This document shows positions 18,826 to 19,190 of a stretch of DNA of 19,190 nucleotides, piece after piece (positions within the stretch are counted from its first letter, which is position 1; every line of letters starts with the position of its first letter). Under the pieces are notes generated by a model. It saw nothing but the letters and a program-made list of their open reading frames with translations. It did no database searches and was not told the origin of the DNA. Source of the stretch: Candidatus Woesearchaeota archaeon (GTDB lineage Archaea; Nanobdellota; Nanobdellia; Woesearchaeales; WJKL01); assembly GCA_019322815.1 (NCBI GenBank), contig JAHWIB010000026.1, positions 1 to 19,190 of the forward strand, written 5' to 3'. Position numbers and translations under genes: made by a program.

Positions 18826-19190
18826 ATGGCACTTACAACAAAACAAAAACATGAATTGAAAAAATTCATCACAGAATTAAGCAAACATAGAGGAAGACAC
18901 ACTGAATTAGTTAGTGTATACATTCCTTCTGGTTATGATATGAATAAAATATTAACTCATTTAAGCCAGGAACAAGGCACTGCAACTAATATAAAATCAA
19001 CTTCTACAAGAAAAAATGTTATTGATGCTTTGGAAAGAATGATTCAACATTTGCGTATTTTCAAAAAAACTCCAGAACATGGCTTGGCTGCTTTCTCAGG
19101 CAATGTTGCTGAACGAGAAGGCCAGTCAGATGTTCAAGTCTGGTCAATTGAACCTCCAATACCATTGAAGATTAGAATTTATAGGTGTGA
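18826..19190 (+). CDS. prf1: Peptide chain release factor aRF1, N-terminal part (runs off window)
   Basis: The first 121 residues of the archaeal class-1 release factor, which recognises all three stop codons and triggers peptide release. Visible are the N-terminal helical hairpin (residues 5-25), LVSVYIPSGYDMNKILTHL (29-47), and GTATNIKSTSTRKNV (51-65) containing the NIKS motif at 55-58 that reads the stop codon; the usual TASNIKS is TATNIKS here. The segment PIPLKIRIYRC is the start of the strand leading to the YxCxxxF stop-codon pocket, just past the window edge. The ATG at 18826 fits the TATA spacing. The reading frame is intact throughout; the catalytic GGQ domain lies outside the window. 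Confidence 0.95.
   Translation, partial: MALTTKQKHELKKFITELSKHRGRHTELVSVYIPSGYDMNKILTHLSQEQGTATNIKSTSTRKNVIDALERMIQHLRIFKKTPEHGLAAFSGNVAEREGQSDVQVWSIEPPIPLKIRIYRC

Overview
The window is AT-rich archaeal DNA. The evidence is an information-processing gene set of archaeal type: Orc1/Cdc6, aIF5B, aRF1, aEF1-beta, RpoP, L37Ae, prefoldin beta, KEOPS Pcc1, Trm1, a DRG GTPase and UPF0147. TATA boxes sit about 26 bp before many ATG codons, which suggests leaderless transcripts, and other genes carry GGTG or G-run ribosome binding sites. The compact genes, very tight packing and many small or unrecognised proteins fit a DPANN-type archaeon (Woesearchaeota/Pacearchaeota-like). That placement is inference; no rRNA is present to confirm it.

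Layout. 1-2109 (minus): a long unrecognised helical protein followed by a protein built of exact 75-bp tandem repeats that runs off the left edge. 2236-2439 (minus): tRNA-Trp interrupted by two introns, divergent from rtcA (2492-3586). 3594-3712: first copy of a structured repeat element. 3760-4225: zinc-ribbon protein plus aEF1-beta. 4330-5259: a receiver-like protein lacking the phospho-acceptor Asp, convergent with a minus-strand group (5262-6249) of a soluble protein, a small membrane protein and a 39-residue ORF behind a structured leader. 6428-7606 (minus): Orc1/Cdc6. 7768-8364: winged-helix protein, convergent with trm1 (8353-9372). 9433-12243: aIF5B, CYTH protein, PUA-like protein. 12240-14224 (minus): a PEP-synthase-type phosphohistidine protein and a LMW-PTP-like protein, divergent from a TrmB-family regulator (14338-15096) across a dyad. 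15089-16546 (minus): small helical protein and DRG GTPase, divergent from a small MscS-like channel (16598-17152). 17154-18466 (minus): rpl37ae-rpoP-pcc1-pfdB-UPF0147, preceded by tRNA-Pro with a T-loop intron. 18657-18778: second copy of the structured element, flanked by a perfect 10-bp direct repeat. 18826 to the end: start of aRF1.

Most of the window serves translation and RNA metabolism: initiation, elongation and termination factors, tRNA modification and end repair, ribosomal protein and RNA polymerase subunits. The most unusual signals are non-coding. Two different tRNA genes have T-loop introns at the same position (59/60), with bulge-helix-bulge geometry that restores standard T-loops. 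Two copies of a ~120-nt element share a core about 80% identical by eye, yet their long outer stems differ in sequence and remain perfectly paired. One copy has what looks like a target-site duplication.
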